A DNA stretch of 64,000 nt from Oligoflexus sp. (GCF_035712445.1 NZ_DASTAT010000018.1:1-64000); one strand, 5' to 3'. Counted from the first letter of the stretch, positions 15,935-25,853 are shown. The notes: generated by a model from the sequence alone, not told the origin. Translations and numbers: made by a program.

Positions 15935-16642
15935 ATGATGCCAACCGGGGAAATTATGCTGGCGCTCTTCCTCTTGACTTCAATGGGCGCTGTCGTCTCC
16001 ACAGTTCCCGTCGGCCCCATCAATTTCGCGTTGATGGCGCTTGTCATTCAATCGCAAAAGGCTCGCTGGTATGCAGCTGTCCTGGGCGTGATCATCAGCG
16101 ACGCCTTCTATGCCGGGCTGAGTTATGCTTTGAGCAGGATGGATGCGCTTCATCCTGATGGAATTTTGCCTGAGAGTTTTCGACTTGTCAGCGAGATCCT
16201 GCTCCTGATGATGATAGGCGGTGGCATCATCGTGTCCAAGCGCGCTGCTCGCAAACCCCGGGTGGGTGGTCAGGATGAATGGACTTTCCGTAAGTCCCAG
16301 AAAGGGGACAGGCTCTGGGTGTGGTTCGCGGCCGGATTCATGGCAACAGCTTTCCAGCCGGGCCTTGCCATTTTCTGGATGACCTGGTGGCTGACGTTCA
16401 ACGAAAATTCCTATGATGGGACGCTGCCCTTGATTGTGATCGGAGCCGGGGTCTTATTCGGTGATTTCGCGGTATTTAAACTCTATGAGAAGCTGGGAAA
16501 CCTAATCGCTCAGCGGGCTCGTGCGGGTGCAGCGCTGGATCCCCGCCTTTGGAGCCTGCGGCTGCTTTATTTCGCTTTGACCATCATCACAGTGAACCTT
16601 GCGTGGCGCTTCCTGAATTCCGGTCTTTTGAACGCTCCTTGA
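15935..16642 (+). CDS. LysE-family membrane transporter
   Basis: 235 residues with about six hydrophobic segments. The N-terminal VPVGPINFALMALVIQ matches the LysE/RhtB export signature (GPxxxxxxxxxLxxG region), followed by a cytoplasmic basic loop (residues about 105-125) and QPGLAIFWMTWW later. Such proteins export amino acids or related small molecules. ATG 15935 and 15938 are both possible starts. A palindromic operator candidate lies upstream. The substrate is unknown. Confidence 0.75.
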   Translation: MMPTGEIMLALFLLTSMGAVVSTVPVGPINFALMALVIQSQKARWYAAVLGVIISDAFYAGLSYALSRMDALHPDGILPESFRLVSEILLLMMIGGGIIVSKRAARKPRVGGQDEWTFRKSQKGDRLWVWFAAGFMATAFQPGLAIFWMTWWLTFNENSYDGTLPLIVIGAGVLFGDFAVFKLYEKLGNLIAQRARAGAALDPRLWSLRLLYFALTIITVNLAWRFLNSGLLNAP

Positions 16643-16652
16643 GTGGGCAAAG

Positions 16653-16675
16653 GGCGGCCGGAGCCGCCTTCCTTT
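16653..16675. terminator. Short hairpin between convergent genes
   Basis: GGCGGC-CGGA-GCCGCC followed by TTCCTTT on the + strand, between the LysE-family stop and the flotillin stop. It is a plausible but imperfect terminator. Confidence 0.45.
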
Positions 16676-18218
16676 AATGCTGGGTCACAGCAGCAGGACG
16701 TTCGGATTCGGACTGCATTTCCCCGAGATATTGAGGGAGTTGGACGCCAGCCATCTTCGCAACCTCATGCAGCGGCGGCAGGCTCTTGATCATATTGGAA
16801 AGAAAGTTGGCGGTTGATGAGGAATCGCCGCTTCCCGAATCCCAAACCGTGACCTTGTCGATCTTCACGTTCTTGATCGCTTCCACCTGAGTCGCGACGA
16901 TCTCTTCGATCTTTTCAATCATAAGCAAGGACGCGGCAGCCTTGGCATCGCCGGCACAGCTTTGCACCAGGGCCTCGTAACCTTTGGCCTTGGCGGACAG
17001 CACCTTCAAAAGACCTTCCGCTTCGGCTTCATACTTCGCCATGATCGCATCCGCATCACCACGGGCGCGCAGGCGGACCTGCTCAGCATCCGCGGCCGCG
17101 CGGATTTCCATTTTACGGCGTTCGATTTCCTCTCGCACGACCTCGCTGGCGGTCAGTCGCTCGCGTTCAGCCTTGGCTTCCGCCAGCTGGATCTGAACCT
17201 CCGCTTCACGCTGGGCAACCTGAGCCTGCTGGCGGGCGGCGGCCTCACGCACGGAGAGTTCGGCGTTGCTGCTGACGATCGAAGCTTTCGACTGGTTTTC
17301 ACCGGCCACTGCTTCGGCTTCGCGCTGATGGATGAAGATACGCTGGTCAGCCTGGGCGGATTTCTTACCCTTTTCGGCTTCTGCCAGGTTTTTGGCGACA
17401 GCGATATCCTTTTGGCGAAGCGATTCCGCTTCACCAACAGAGGCGAGAGTTTCCTGCTGCTGCACATAGATGCGCTGGTCGGCCTGGGCCGCTTTTTGAC
17501 CCTTGGCGGATTCGGCTTCGGTCAGGGCAACCTGAACGTGCTGTTCACGCTGGGCTTCGGCGTGACCGATCGCACCGATTTTTTCCTGTTCGGCGACATC
17601 AATACGGGCGCGGTTGATGGCTTCGGCGGCAGCTTTTTTGCCGATGCTGCCGATGTAGTTGGACTCATCGGTGATGTCGGTGATGTTGACGTTAATGAGG
17701 TTCAGGCCGATCTTGTTGAGCTCGGGCTCGACGTTTTTACGAATTTCCTCGAGGAAACTTTCGCGATCCTGGTTGATCTGCTCAATGGTCAGCGAGGCCA
17801 CGGTCAGGCGCAGTTGACCAAAGATGATTTCGCCAGCCATCGCCTCAATCTGTTCCGGGGACAGGCCCAGAAGACGCTCGGCGGCGTTGTTCATCACCGA
17901 TGCCTGCGTGCTGACGCCGACGGTGAAGGTGCTGGGGACGTTGATGCGAATGTTCTGGCGCGAGAGGGCATTCTTCAGATCAATATTGATCGTGAGCGGG
18001 GTCAGGCTCAGGTATTGATAGTCCTGAATCAAAGGCCAGATGAGAGCGCCACCGCCGTGAATACAGCGGGCGGTTTGTCCATCCCCGACCTTACCGAAGA
18101 CAACCAAAACCTTGTCGGAGGGGCAACGCTTATAACGGGAAGCCAGAAAAAGCAGCGTGATGCTGGTCAGGCCCACAAAGGCCATGATAGAAATGGCCCA
18201 AAGACCAACGTGTTCCAT
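16674..18218 (-). CDS. Flotillin-like SPFH protein
   Basis: 514 residues: an N-terminal TM helix (about 6-28), an SPFH/band-7 domain (about 35-200, with NINVTDI-type strands) and a long Ala/Glu/Gln-rich coiled coil (about 200-420), then a C-terminal segment. The coiled coil has a near-repeat, KG-x-K-x-AQADQRI[YF], twice. Flotillins scaffold membrane microdomains. The partner NfeD-family gene lies 25 bp upstream on the same strand, the standard arrangement. The length fits FloT/YqiK. Confidence 0.88.
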   Translation of the reverse strand: MEHVGLWAISIMAFVGLTSITLLFLASRYKRCPSDKVLVVFGKVGDGQTARCIHGGGALIWPLIQDYQYLSLTPLTINIDLKNALSRQNIRINVPSTFTVGVSTQASVMNNAAERLLGLSPEQIEAMAGEIIFGQLRLTVASLTIEQINQDRESFLEEIRKNVEPELNKIGLNLINVNITDITDESNYIGSIGKKAAAEAINRARIDVAEQEKIGAIGHAEAQREQHVQVALTEAESAKGQKAAQADQRIYVQQQETLASVGEAESLRQKDIAVAKNLAEAEKGKKSAQADQRIFIHQREAEAVAGENQSKASIVSSNAELSVREAAARQQAQVAQREAEVQIQLAEAKAERERLTASEVVREEIERRKMEIRAAADAEQVRLRARGDADAIMAKYEAEAEGLLKVLSAKAKGYEALVQSCAGDAKAAASLLMIEKIEEIVATQVEAIKNVKIDKVTVWDSGSGDSSSTANFLSNMIKSLPPLHEVAKMAGVQLPQYLGEMQSESERPAAVTQH

Positions 18219-18243
18219 GAAAAGTTCTCCTTAATGATTCGAA

Positions 18244-18828
18244 TCAACCCTGTGAGGGATGTATGTCCGATGGGGAATGATGAATGAAGGGCGAGACGCG
18301 AAGGCTGCCGTCGTCTTCGATGGCCTGAACGAGGACGCGGTCGCCTTGCTCCAGCGTGATGTCGTCTTCGGTGCAGGCATCCAGGGTCAGAAGCCTTTGC
18401 CGGACGACGAGAGTGACCTTGCCTGGTTTATGTTTTTGAATGCGGGTGTAGACTGTGCCGCTGACGCCAAGAGCGTCTTTCATCTGCATGGTGCCACTCG
18501 ACTGCAGGCCTTTGACCCAGGCAAAGATCTTGCCCATCACCCAGGTGGTGAGCAGACCGGCGGCAAAACCCCCGGCTGCAGCCATGGCAGGCACCACATG
18601 GTTTTCCCAAAGCAGGGCAAGACCGACGAGACCAAACATGGTGAAAAAACCGCTGAGGCCCTGCAGCGAAAGTATTTTGAAACTCGCATCGGCATCACCG
18701 CCTTCGAAGAGGTCAAGATCGTTGTCACCGATGGCACCTCCGAAAAGATGAATGACAAGCTGGACAAGGAGGATGGCGCCACCCAGAACTGCGGAAATTA
18801 TAAAGAGAAGACTGATAGTCGATGTCAT
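18244..18828 (-). CDS. NfeD-family membrane protein (flotillin partner)
   Basis: 194 residues: a TM helix at about 5-28, an acidic loop (DNDLDLFEGGDAD), two further TM helices (about 55-105) and a C-terminal OB-fold-like domain (about 120-185, with ALGVSGTVYTRI). This is the short NfeD form (YuaF/YqiJ type) without a protease domain, which accompanies flotillin. It is first in the two-gene operon. Confidence 0.82.
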   Translation of the reverse strand: MTSTISLLFIISAVLGGAILLVQLVIHLFGGAIGDNDLDLFEGGDADASFKILSLQGLSGFFTMFGLVGLALLWENHVVPAMAAAGGFAAGLLTTWVMGKIFAWVKGLQSSGTMQMKDALGVSGTVYTRIQKHKPGKVTLVVRQRLLTLDACTEDDITLEQGDRVLVQAIEDDGSLRVSPFIHHSPSDIHPSQG

Positions 18829-19126
18829 AGTGACCCTTGCTGTGTGGGAACGGCCCCTGGTGAGAGACGAAGGAATGCGAAAAAAATTGCAGACGTTGAG
18901 GACGACAGTGACAGAATTTTGCTTCGGGAAATCGGATGCAGAAGCATTTTATTTTGCACATGACCGGAATTATGAGGCCTGGGAATGTATTTATAAGTGA
19001 CTAAATTATAAGTAATAAATATTGATTTTTGGGAGATGGCTAAAGATAAGGGGTAAATATCCGACAAACATCCTGTGAATTTTGCATATGAAGTCTCTGC
19101 GCCGCAGTCTGGAGGATGATGCAGCC

Positions 19127-20014
19127 ATGAGCAATACCCAAGGTGGCTTGACTGATTTTCTCAATCACATTAGCCGTCAGCCTTATCACCCGACCCTTGT
19201 GGACCGTTACCTTTGTTTGGCATTCGAACTGTCCTCTGAGTTGCGGCGTGATGCTATGGAACATCTCAATCGTGTCCTTATGGAATCCAATCCAAGTTTG
19301 GCTTTGCGTTCGAACTATCAATATAAGCGGTATATCTGTGAAGCGCCTGATCAGGATCGTGAAGAGGAAGTCTTCGTCCTTCAGCTGATCCAATCCTGCT
19401 TCCGTGAACTAGGCCGTTACAAGCAGGCGGGAATCGTTGGTCAGGAAATCGCGCGCATCGTGGAAGAGCTTCGCGAGGTGCGCAGGCCCCAGCCGCAGAA
19501 GCTGGTTCTGGTGCGGGGCATTGCCCTCAATCTCTTCGATGACGAGGTCAAAGATGAGGCGCTGGACGCTTATGAACAGCTCGGGCAGGAACTTTTTTTC
19601 GAAATGCAAAAGCATCTGGGTTCGCTCCGCACGGTGCGGCACCAGAAACTGGCGATTGAAAAAATCATTCATGGTTTGGATGCCCTCTATGAAAAGGCCG
19701 GGAATCGAATGGTGGAGGCCGTGCGGGCCTATGGTCGGAATCCTTTGATCTGGATGAAGAACGGGGATTTCAGACCCAAGGTCGCGAACTTTTTCCTCGA
19801 CTGCCGGGTGTTTCAGATGGGGCAGGACCAGCTCACCGCTTTGCGCATGCGCATGGTCCTTGAGATGCTGATTGCCTATTATGATCAGCGTGCCTTGGCC
19901 CTGGATTCCCTGGAGAAGGACCGTGACACGCGGCTGCGGCTGCTGGCGGAAATGGTGAACATTTTTCTGGATGCCGGTGTTACGTTTCCATCGTATGTCA
20001 TGGGCGCTTCCTGA
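19127..20014 (+). CDS. Uncharacterised helical protein
   Basis: 295 residues, apparently soluble and largely alpha-helical, with TPR-like helical pairs but no certain repeat. No catalytic motif is visible. I use ATG 19127, with GGAGG 11 bases upstream; the open frame begins at 19082 and an ATG at 19088 is also possible. The region before it (18829-19126) is AT-rich and holds the divergent promoters for this gene and nfeD. The function is unknown. Confidence 0.6.
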   Translation: MSNTQGGLTDFLNHISRQPYHPTLVDRYLCLAFELSSELRRDAMEHLNRVLMESNPSLALRSNYQYKRYICEAPDQDREEEVFVLQLIQSCFRELGRYKQAGIVGQEIARIVEELREVRRPQPQKLVLVRGIALNLFDDEVKDEALDAYEQLGQELFFEMQKHLGSLRTVRHQKLAIEKIIHGLDALYEKAGNRMVEAVRAYGRNPLIWMKNGDFRPKVANFFLDCRVFQMGQDQLTALRMRMVLEMLIAYYDQRALALDSLEKDRDTRLRLLAEMVNIFLDAGVTFPSYVMGAS

Positions 20015-20176
20015 AGGCTTCAGCCATTGCGAATGATGAAGAGGAGGTTGGTGGTCTCCGTCAGTCTAAAGCCGCGCCTGCAAATTTTTTCGGAGGCCAA
20101 GGCCTGGTAGGGGCACCAGGTTGCAGAGGGTTGGACATGGTGCTATCTCTGCTTGCATGGAAGCATGAGGGTGACA

Positions 20177-21517
20177 ATGAAGATATTCGAGTATGCGAGA
20201 GACGGATTTTTCGTGACGGCACTGCTTGCGGCTCAGCAGGCCGCAGCATCACCACGGGCCTATGGAGAGCTTGATCCCGGCTTTGGCAGCGGCGGCATGA
20301 GCAGCCTTGATGTCGGCGCGGGTGATGGGGAAGCCTATGGGATGGCTCTGCAGCGCGACGGGCGCATTATTGTGATGGGTTCGGGGCGGCCAAGCCCCCA
20401 GAAGCTGGTGGACTTTGCGGTCATGCGGCTTATGCCCGATGGGAACCTTGATCCATCGTTCGGGGATCGTGGGAAGGTGATCACAGGGTTTACCGAATAT
20501 TTCGGTTCGGCTGCCAAGGCTGTGGCGATTCAGAATGATCAGAAAATTGTGGTGGTGGGCGCGGCGCGGAATTTGAATTACGCGCACGATACTTTTGCTA
20601 TGGTGCGTTATGAGAACAGCGGAAAACTGGATACGAGCTTTGGTCAGGGCGGTCGCGTTTTGACTCCGATATATCCGCAGACAGGTGCGGGTGTGAATGA
20701 TGGGGCCAACGCTGTTGTGATCGCCCCGGATGGAAAGATTATTGTTGCTGGAGTGACGGGAACGTTCCTGGCTGATTTTGCGATCGCTCGTTATTTGCCG
20801 GATGGACACCTTGATACCAGTTTTGGTGGGGATGGGATTGTGGTCACCGATATTGGAGGGCAGGACAGCGCGAATGCTGTCCTTGTACAGCCGGATGGAA
20901 AAATCCTGGTCGCTGGGAATGGCTGGACCACGGGACCGGATGAGAATTTCACCCTGGTCCGGTATAACGTGAACGGCAGCCTGGATGCAGGCTTTGGCAG
21001 CGGCGGCATTGTTACGACGGATTTTTCAGGAGGCGCGGATAGGGCGCAAGGCCTGGCGCTTCTGCCGGATGGGAGAATCGTGGCGGCCGGCGTGGGGCAG
21101 GTGAGTGGTGGATGCTTTCCGAATCCCTGTGAAAGATATGGAGTGGCGCTGGCGCAGTATCTGCCGGATGGAAATCTGGATGCGGGTTTTGGCAACGGCG
21201 GCGGGGCTCTTTATGATTTCGTGACGTCGACCGGGGTCTATGCGATGGCGCGACGCGCAGATGGAAAGCTTGTTCTGGCGGGACATCATGGGAATGAGGA
21301 TTTCATGGTGCTGATGTGCCAGCCGAATGGAAGTTTGGATGAGAGTTTTCTGGGGACGGGTGCGGTCGTGGCTGGTTTTGGATCAGGTGTTGATCACGCG
21401 AATGCAGTGTTGGTGCAGCCTGATGGGAAGATACTGGCTGCGGGTCGGGCCTCGGCAGAGGGGCTTCTTTCCCGCTTTGGAGTGATCCGCCTGGAGGCGC
21501 CGCCTTTGGGGCGTTGA
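20177..21517 (+). CDS. Secreted delta-60 repeat (beta-propeller-like) protein
   Basis: 446 residues with a signal peptide (GFFVTALLAAQQAAA) then about seven repeats of roughly 55 residues. Each carries the pattern [LV]-x-PDG-x-[IL]-[VL]-[VA]-AG ... [FY]-x-[LVM]-x-R-[YL]-x-x-[DN]G-x-LD-x-[SG]FG-x-GG, which is the delta-60 repeat. Such repeats fold into beta-propeller-like surfaces in exported proteins of myxobacteria and relatives. I use ATG 20177, with GAGGGTG upstream. A short hairpin (CCTGGT-aggggc-ACCAGG) lies about 70 bases before it. The ligand is unknown. Confidence 0.85.
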   Translation: MKIFEYARDGFFVTALLAAQQAAASPRAYGELDPGFGSGGMSSLDVGAGDGEAYGMALQRDGRIIVMGSGRPSPQKLVDFAVMRLMPDGNLDPSFGDRGKVITGFTEYFGSAAKAVAIQNDQKIVVVGAARNLNYAHDTFAMVRYENSGKLDTSFGQGGRVLTPIYPQTGAGVNDGANAVVIAPDGKIIVAGVTGTFLADFAIARYLPDGHLDTSFGGDGIVVTDIGGQDSANAVLVQPDGKILVAGNGWTTGPDENFTLVRYNVNGSLDAGFGSGGIVTTDFSGGADRAQGLALLPDGRIVAAGVGQVSGGCFPNPCERYGVALAQYLPDGNLDAGFGNGGGALYDFVTSTGVYAMARRADGKLVLAGHHGNEDFMVLMCQPNGSLDESFLGTGAVVAGFGSGVDHANAVLVQPDGKILAAGRASAEGLLSRFGVIRLEAPPLGR

Positions 21518-21525
21518 TAGGAGAA

Positions 21526-21804
21526 TCAGAAGGTGCTCTTGACTTTATTGATGAGAAAGGAGGAGAGCCTTCTGTTGTTTTTAACAGTTGCGGAGATGCA
21601 CGAGGCGTCCTCTTTCCAGGTGACCTCGGCCCCGCTTCCGACTTCTTTTTTCGCCTGATCCACGAGGCGTTCCATTTTTTGTTTTTCCTTCCTTAAGTCA
21701 CTGCCGCAGTAACTCCAGGATTGGGATTTATCGCCGGTAAAGAATTCATAGGCAAGCACGGCCAGGACGCCGAGGACAAGCAGTTGAAAGAGTGTGCGGA
21801 ACAT
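21526..21804 (-). CDS. Small membrane-anchored or secreted protein
   Basis: 92 residues with an N-terminal hydrophobic segment (FQLLVLGVLAVLAYEFF) followed by a charged helical part with two Cys (SYCGSD, ASCISA). A GGGGG-rich ribosome site precedes ATG 21804. It lies 95 bp after the CheA-like kinase gene on the same strand. I recognise no family. Confidence 0.55.
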   Translation of the reverse strand: MFRTLFQLLVLGVLAVLAYEFFTGDKSQSWSYCGSDLRKEKQKMERLVDQAKKEVGSGAEVTWKEDASCISATVKNNRRLSSFLINKVKSTF

Positions 21805-21899
21805 GAGTGAGCCCCCTTTGGTTCGAACCCGGAAGGGAGAATAGCAAAAATGAGACCAGACTTCGATGGGGACCGGATTACCTGGGAGCTGGTCCTGGA

Positions 21900-24611
21900 C
21901 TAGGACGCCGCGTCATGCGGCGTGGCCCTGGATGCCTGGCGGGGCCAGGTGCAGATGACTTCAGTTCCCGCGCCGGGTTGCGATTGGATTTCGATGTGAC
22001 CGCCGCGCTGTTCCAGGCTGTATTTCATGGCACTCAGACCGACTCCGCGGCCGCTGGTGGTCGTGAGTTGTGTGGCCGTTGTGACGCCCTCCATGAAAAG
22101 GACAGCGGTGAGATCGGCCTGAGTCTGGTGCTCGACCTGAAGACGTCGGGCTTTGTCGGCCAGAGCGGACCAGTTGATACCGGCTCCTTTGTCCTGAATA
22201 TGGAGTCTCAGAAGACCCTGATCCTCGCGGCAGTGAATGCGCAGATGAAAGGGGGCCACGGCTTCGCCCCTTTGCCTCGGGAATTTGTAGCCGTGATCAA
22301 GGCTGTTGCTGGTGGCGTGTAGAAGCAGCTCGCGCACGGTATTCATCTCCTGGGAATCCCAGTGGCTGATCTGATCATCGAGTTCGATGCCTTGCCATTC
22401 GAGGGGCAGAGCCTGTGCCCTTTGCCGCAGATCAGGCAGAAGCGCAGCCACGATCGCGGCCAGACCAGCCTCGGTTGGCATGCGGGATTCGTGTGAGACC
22501 AGGACTTCATCCAGAATGTGCCGGTAGCCTTGGGCAAGGGCATCCAGCGGCTGCCAGTTGATGGGTGACTTCGTCTCCTTAAGCGCGGATTCCATTTCAT
22601 GAACCGCCTCTGCCAGCTGACGCAGGGAAAGCGTGCGGGCTAGGCCTTTGATGCCATGCAGTTCAAAACGGATGCGACTCAGGTCATTTTGCTGTTTAAG
22701 CGCCGCCATGCGATCGAGCAGCTGGACGACCTGGGAGCGATCGACACTCAGAAGTTCCTGGACCTTTTCGAAGAGTCGCGTTTTTTCCTGCCTCGCTTCG
22801 GCAAATTCAGCCTCCATCGTCTTCCGCGCTGTGACATCGCGAATGCCAAGCAGCACACGAATCAGTCGTGATTCACTATCGAAAATCGGCTGCCAGTGAA
22901 AGGAAAAGAACCGCAGATGACCGCTGATGAAGCATTGACTCTCCTGCAGCATATGACCTTCATTCAGATCCCAAACGGTGCGGTTTTCATGAAAGCAGGC
23001 TTCCAGGGAATTTTGCATCACGGTGGCATCATCTGTATTCGACATGAAAGGACGGATAATATCGCGGATCGCATGGGCGTCTTTCATAGGTTCTGAGGTC
23101 GACGTGAACAGGGACTCAAGATAACGTGAGTATTCCGCTTCGATTGTAAGATCGGGCTTGATCAGAACGATAGCCTCATCAATGTGATCAAGGATGGCGC
23201 GAACCCGCTTTTGACTGATGGCGAGCAGTCTTTTCTCGTGCAGCGAGAAAATCATGAGGCCGATCACAAGGACCGCAAGCACGAGCAGCGCGATCAGGAT
23301 GATTTTGAATCGGCGCGCCGCTTTGAGTTCGGTTTCCTTTTGCTCATTTTCCCGACCCAGAGCCTTGCTCTTCGCCTGCTCCACCTGAAGGCCGAGGTCC
23401 GCGAGCTGACTGCTGACCTCGGAATGAGACTGTTCCTTGGTCAGCTTCGTGTCGATCTCATTCGCGAGTTTCAGAGCGTCGAAGGCTTCATCAAAACGCT
23501 TCAGTCCCTTAAAGGCTTCGGCCTTGATCTGCTCGACATATCTTTGATCGAAAAGATTATTGGGATCATAGTTCCTCTGAGCCTTCAGAACGCTGGCAAG
23601 GGCATCCTCATAGAGACCAAGCTCCAGCTGATTGCGTGATTTCTGCAGATAGGCCTCGCCTATCCAGGCGGAGTCGCCCTCGCGTTCCAGAACGACGAGG
23701 CTCTTATCTGCGAACTGAATGCCGGCCTTATGGGACTTCTGTTTCCAGGCAAGGCGGCTCAGGGAAATATAAACGTAGGCCATCTGAGTTTGATCATGAA
23801 GGTCTTCAGCCGCTTTCAAAGCCTGCTCATAAAAGGTGGCCGCCTTCTCATAGCCCTCGGGCGTGTGCTGACGAAAGTACTGATGGCCGAGGACATTCAT
23901 CTGCACCAGGGTCAGGTTTCTGAGTCGACTCTGCTTCAACTCCCTATAGGCTATGTCCCAGATCGTTTTCGCGCGTTCAAACTCGCCGGTTTTATTAAAG
24001 AAATCCGCTATATCCATGAGGTTTACCAACTTTGTGAGAGCGGGAACATCAGGAGCGGTCTGCATGGCCTCGTAGGTTTCCTTCGCAAGGCGGAGCCCTT
24101 CCTGAAGCTCCCCGATGGTTTCGAGATGCTGGGCATAGCGCATCTTTGTTTGAAGATAACGGTGGCGTGACCCGCCCATGCTTTGGATTTTTTGGAGGGT
24201 GTCCTGGTAGTAAAGGGTGATTTCCGCGGATGAAGCGTTTTCCTTGGTCAGCGAGGGATGGCGGAATAAGGTGTAGAGATGCAGGTATTCCTCGGTCCAG
24301 CCGCGATCAAGGCAGAGCTTCAGATACGCTTCCGCGGTTTTGTTCAGGTCCTCCTTCTCATCCCAGGTGTAGCTCCATTGAAGAACCAGTTGCGCGTAAA
24401 ATGCGAAGGCGCGGACTCTTTCGACCGATTCCTGGTTTTTTGCCAAGGCACGCCACGAGCTTTTCACCCAGTCGTGCAGCCCCTGAGGATCATCGAAGAG
24501 AGCCCAGTTCAAGGTCTCTGGTTCGGCAAGATTCATAGGCCCCGGTGCCTCGAGGGCCCTGGCCTGGGGCGCGAAGAAAAGGATGGCGATGATGAACCAG
24601 ACGCAAGGCAC
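21900..24611 (-). CDS. TPR-sensor, CheA-like kinase with Hpt and HATPase domains (paralogue 2)
   Basis: 903 residues with the same plan as the gene at 10741-13356: signal peptide (1-19), TPR array (about 100-400), TM helix (436-457), PAS-like region (about 470-595, ending VLLGIRDVTARK), Hpt with H652 in ELHGIKGLAR, and a CheA-type ATPase with N769, DKGAG (807-811) and SGRGVGL (853-859). No CheW-like or HisKA domain. TPRs are more regular than in paralogue 1 (GYEKAATFYEQALKAAE). It probably phosphorylates a distant response regulator. The EEP nuclease/phosphatase gene ends 55 bp upstream on the same strand. Confidence 0.8.
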   Translation of the reverse strand: MPCVWFIIAILFFAPQARALEAPGPMNLAEPETLNWALFDDPQGLHDWVKSSWRALAKNQESVERVRAFAFYAQLVLQWSYTWDEKEDLNKTAEAYLKLCLDRGWTEEYLHLYTLFRHPSLTKENASSAEITLYYQDTLQKIQSMGGSRHRYLQTKMRYAQHLETIGELQEGLRLAKETYEAMQTAPDVPALTKLVNLMDIADFFNKTGEFERAKTIWDIAYRELKQSRLRNLTLVQMNVLGHQYFRQHTPEGYEKAATFYEQALKAAEDLHDQTQMAYVYISLSRLAWKQKSHKAGIQFADKSLVVLEREGDSAWIGEAYLQKSRNQLELGLYEDALASVLKAQRNYDPNNLFDQRYVEQIKAEAFKGLKRFDEAFDALKLANEIDTKLTKEQSHSEVSSQLADLGLQVEQAKSKALGRENEQKETELKAARRFKIILIALLVLAVLVIGLMIFSLHEKRLLAISQKRVRAILDHIDEAIVLIKPDLTIEAEYSRYLESLFTSTSEPMKDAHAIRDIIRPFMSNTDDATVMQNSLEACFHENRTVWDLNEGHMLQESQCFISGHLRFFSFHWQPIFDSESRLIRVLLGIRDVTARKTMEAEFAEARQEKTRLFEKVQELLSVDRSQVVQLLDRMAALKQQNDLSRIRFELHGIKGLARTLSLRQLAEAVHEMESALKETKSPINWQPLDALAQGYRHILDEVLVSHESRMPTEAGLAAIVAALLPDLRQRAQALPLEWQGIELDDQISHWDSQEMNTVRELLLHATSNSLDHGYKFPRQRGEAVAPFHLRIHCREDQGLLRLHIQDKGAGINWSALADKARRLQVEHQTQADLTAVLFMEGVTTATQLTTTSGRGVGLSAMKYSLEQRGGHIEIQSQPGAGTEVICTWPRQASRATPHDAAS

Positions 24612-24666
24612 GTGACATGCTCCTTCGTAGGTTCATCGGATGATTCGCAGCATCCATCAAGAGGCT

Positions 24667-25746
24667 TTATTTTACCGTAAACCGGGCGACCACACCGGCA
24701 TGATCCGAAGGCCAAAGGCCGCTTTTGGTGAGGTTTTCAGGCTTCGCCCCCAGCACCCGGATGTCCACGTCCTGGGCGAGCCAGGAGCCGGCATTTTTGG
24801 TCAGGATCAGGTCGATGCGCTCGGAGAGATTCGACGTTTTATTGGCAAGGGTTTCCGTCTGACAGCAGGTGAAGCCCTGGGCCTGTTTGTCGACGCGATT
24901 CGTCCAGGCATCACGGAAGCCCGCCTCGGTGATCAGGCGATAGCTGGATTTTTGCGTGCCCTCGGCATCGGCATTGGAATTGAAGTCACCGACCAGGATC
25001 GTTGGGATGGAGGGATTGCCGAGAATTTCCATCAGCTCCGCGGCCTGCTGCTTCTGGATGGCTTCGAACGATGAAATTTCAAGATGACTCGTCACGAAGT
25101 TTGCGTCCTGACCCATCCAGCGAACATTGGCGATCGCATAGCCTCGGCTGACTGTCACATTTGATTTTCCATCCGGGAAAGGCACGGACAAAGCCGTCTG
25201 ATAGTTGCCAAGCGCGGACGCATCGGCTTCGACGTCACCCCGCGCGAGGATCACATCATGATCGGTCAGGCGAACGTCATCCTTGGTGGCATTGGCTCGC
25301 GGCACTTCCACATCGGCATTTTCCACGCGCGTTACAACCCTATAATCAAGGCCTCGCGCCTGCAGCTCGGACAGGAGTATGGCTTCAAAATCCAAAACCA
25401 CGGTTTCGGCGGGCTCCATTCCACCGCGCAGACGATCACCTGGGGATTGAACGCGCAGCAGAGCGACCTCCTGAAGACCAATCATGTGAGGCTGCTCGAT
25501 GGCGATCTGATCAGCAATGGCCGCGGCCCGCTCTTTGAAACGGGTGGCCTCAAGATTTTTCCAGGCCGCGTCGGCGCGTTTGGCCAATTCATCCATGGTC
25601 TTGGCGGAAAGAATGGGTGCGGTGTCCGCGCCGAAGTAAAGATTCCAGGTCATGACGGTAAAGGTTTTGGACGTTGGGGCCGCGCCCATGGTGGCAAGTG
25701 CCGAGCTTCCGAGAAGTATGGTCCCAAGCAGAGTATTTCGCAACAT
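24667..25746 (-). CDS. Secreted endonuclease/exonuclease/phosphatase (EEP) family enzyme
   Basis: 359 residues with a signal peptide (LLGTILLGSSALATMGA). EEP catalytic boxes are present: TWNLYFG (N35), IGLQEV, TSHLE, VGDFNSNAD and SDHAG near the C-terminus. The family cleaves phosphodiester or phosphoester bonds in nucleic acids, phospholipids or inositides with a divalent metal. With a signal peptide, a periplasmic or extracellular nuclease or sphingomyelinase-like role is likely; the substrate cannot be told from this. Confidence 0.82.
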   Translation of the reverse strand: MLRNTLLGTILLGSSALATMGAAPTSKTFTVMTWNLYFGADTAPILSAKTMDELAKRADAAWKNLEATRFKERAAAIADQIAIEQPHMIGLQEVALLRVQSPGDRLRGGMEPAETVVLDFEAILLSELQARGLDYRVVTRVENADVEVPRANATKDDVRLTDHDVILARGDVEADASALGNYQTALSVPFPDGKSNVTVSRGYAIANVRWMGQDANFVTSHLEISSFEAIQKQQAAELMEILGNPSIPTILVGDFNSNADAEGTQKSSYRLITEAGFRDAWTNRVDKQAQGFTCCQTETLANKTSNLSERIDLILTKNAGSWLAQDVDIRVLGAKPENLTKSGLWPSDHAGVVARFTVK

Positions 25747-25853
25747 AGCCTATCCCTCTTCAATGAAATGATGCCGATCATCATTAGGGATAAGCTTTCC
25801 GTCAATTCGTGAAAGCACCAGCCTCATGCATGGGTTGAATTCAGCAGGAACCC

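Noticed and set aside
16962..18287. 441-codon + strand frame
   Set aside because: It is antisense to the flotillin coiled coil, whose biased composition opens the other strand; no homology features.
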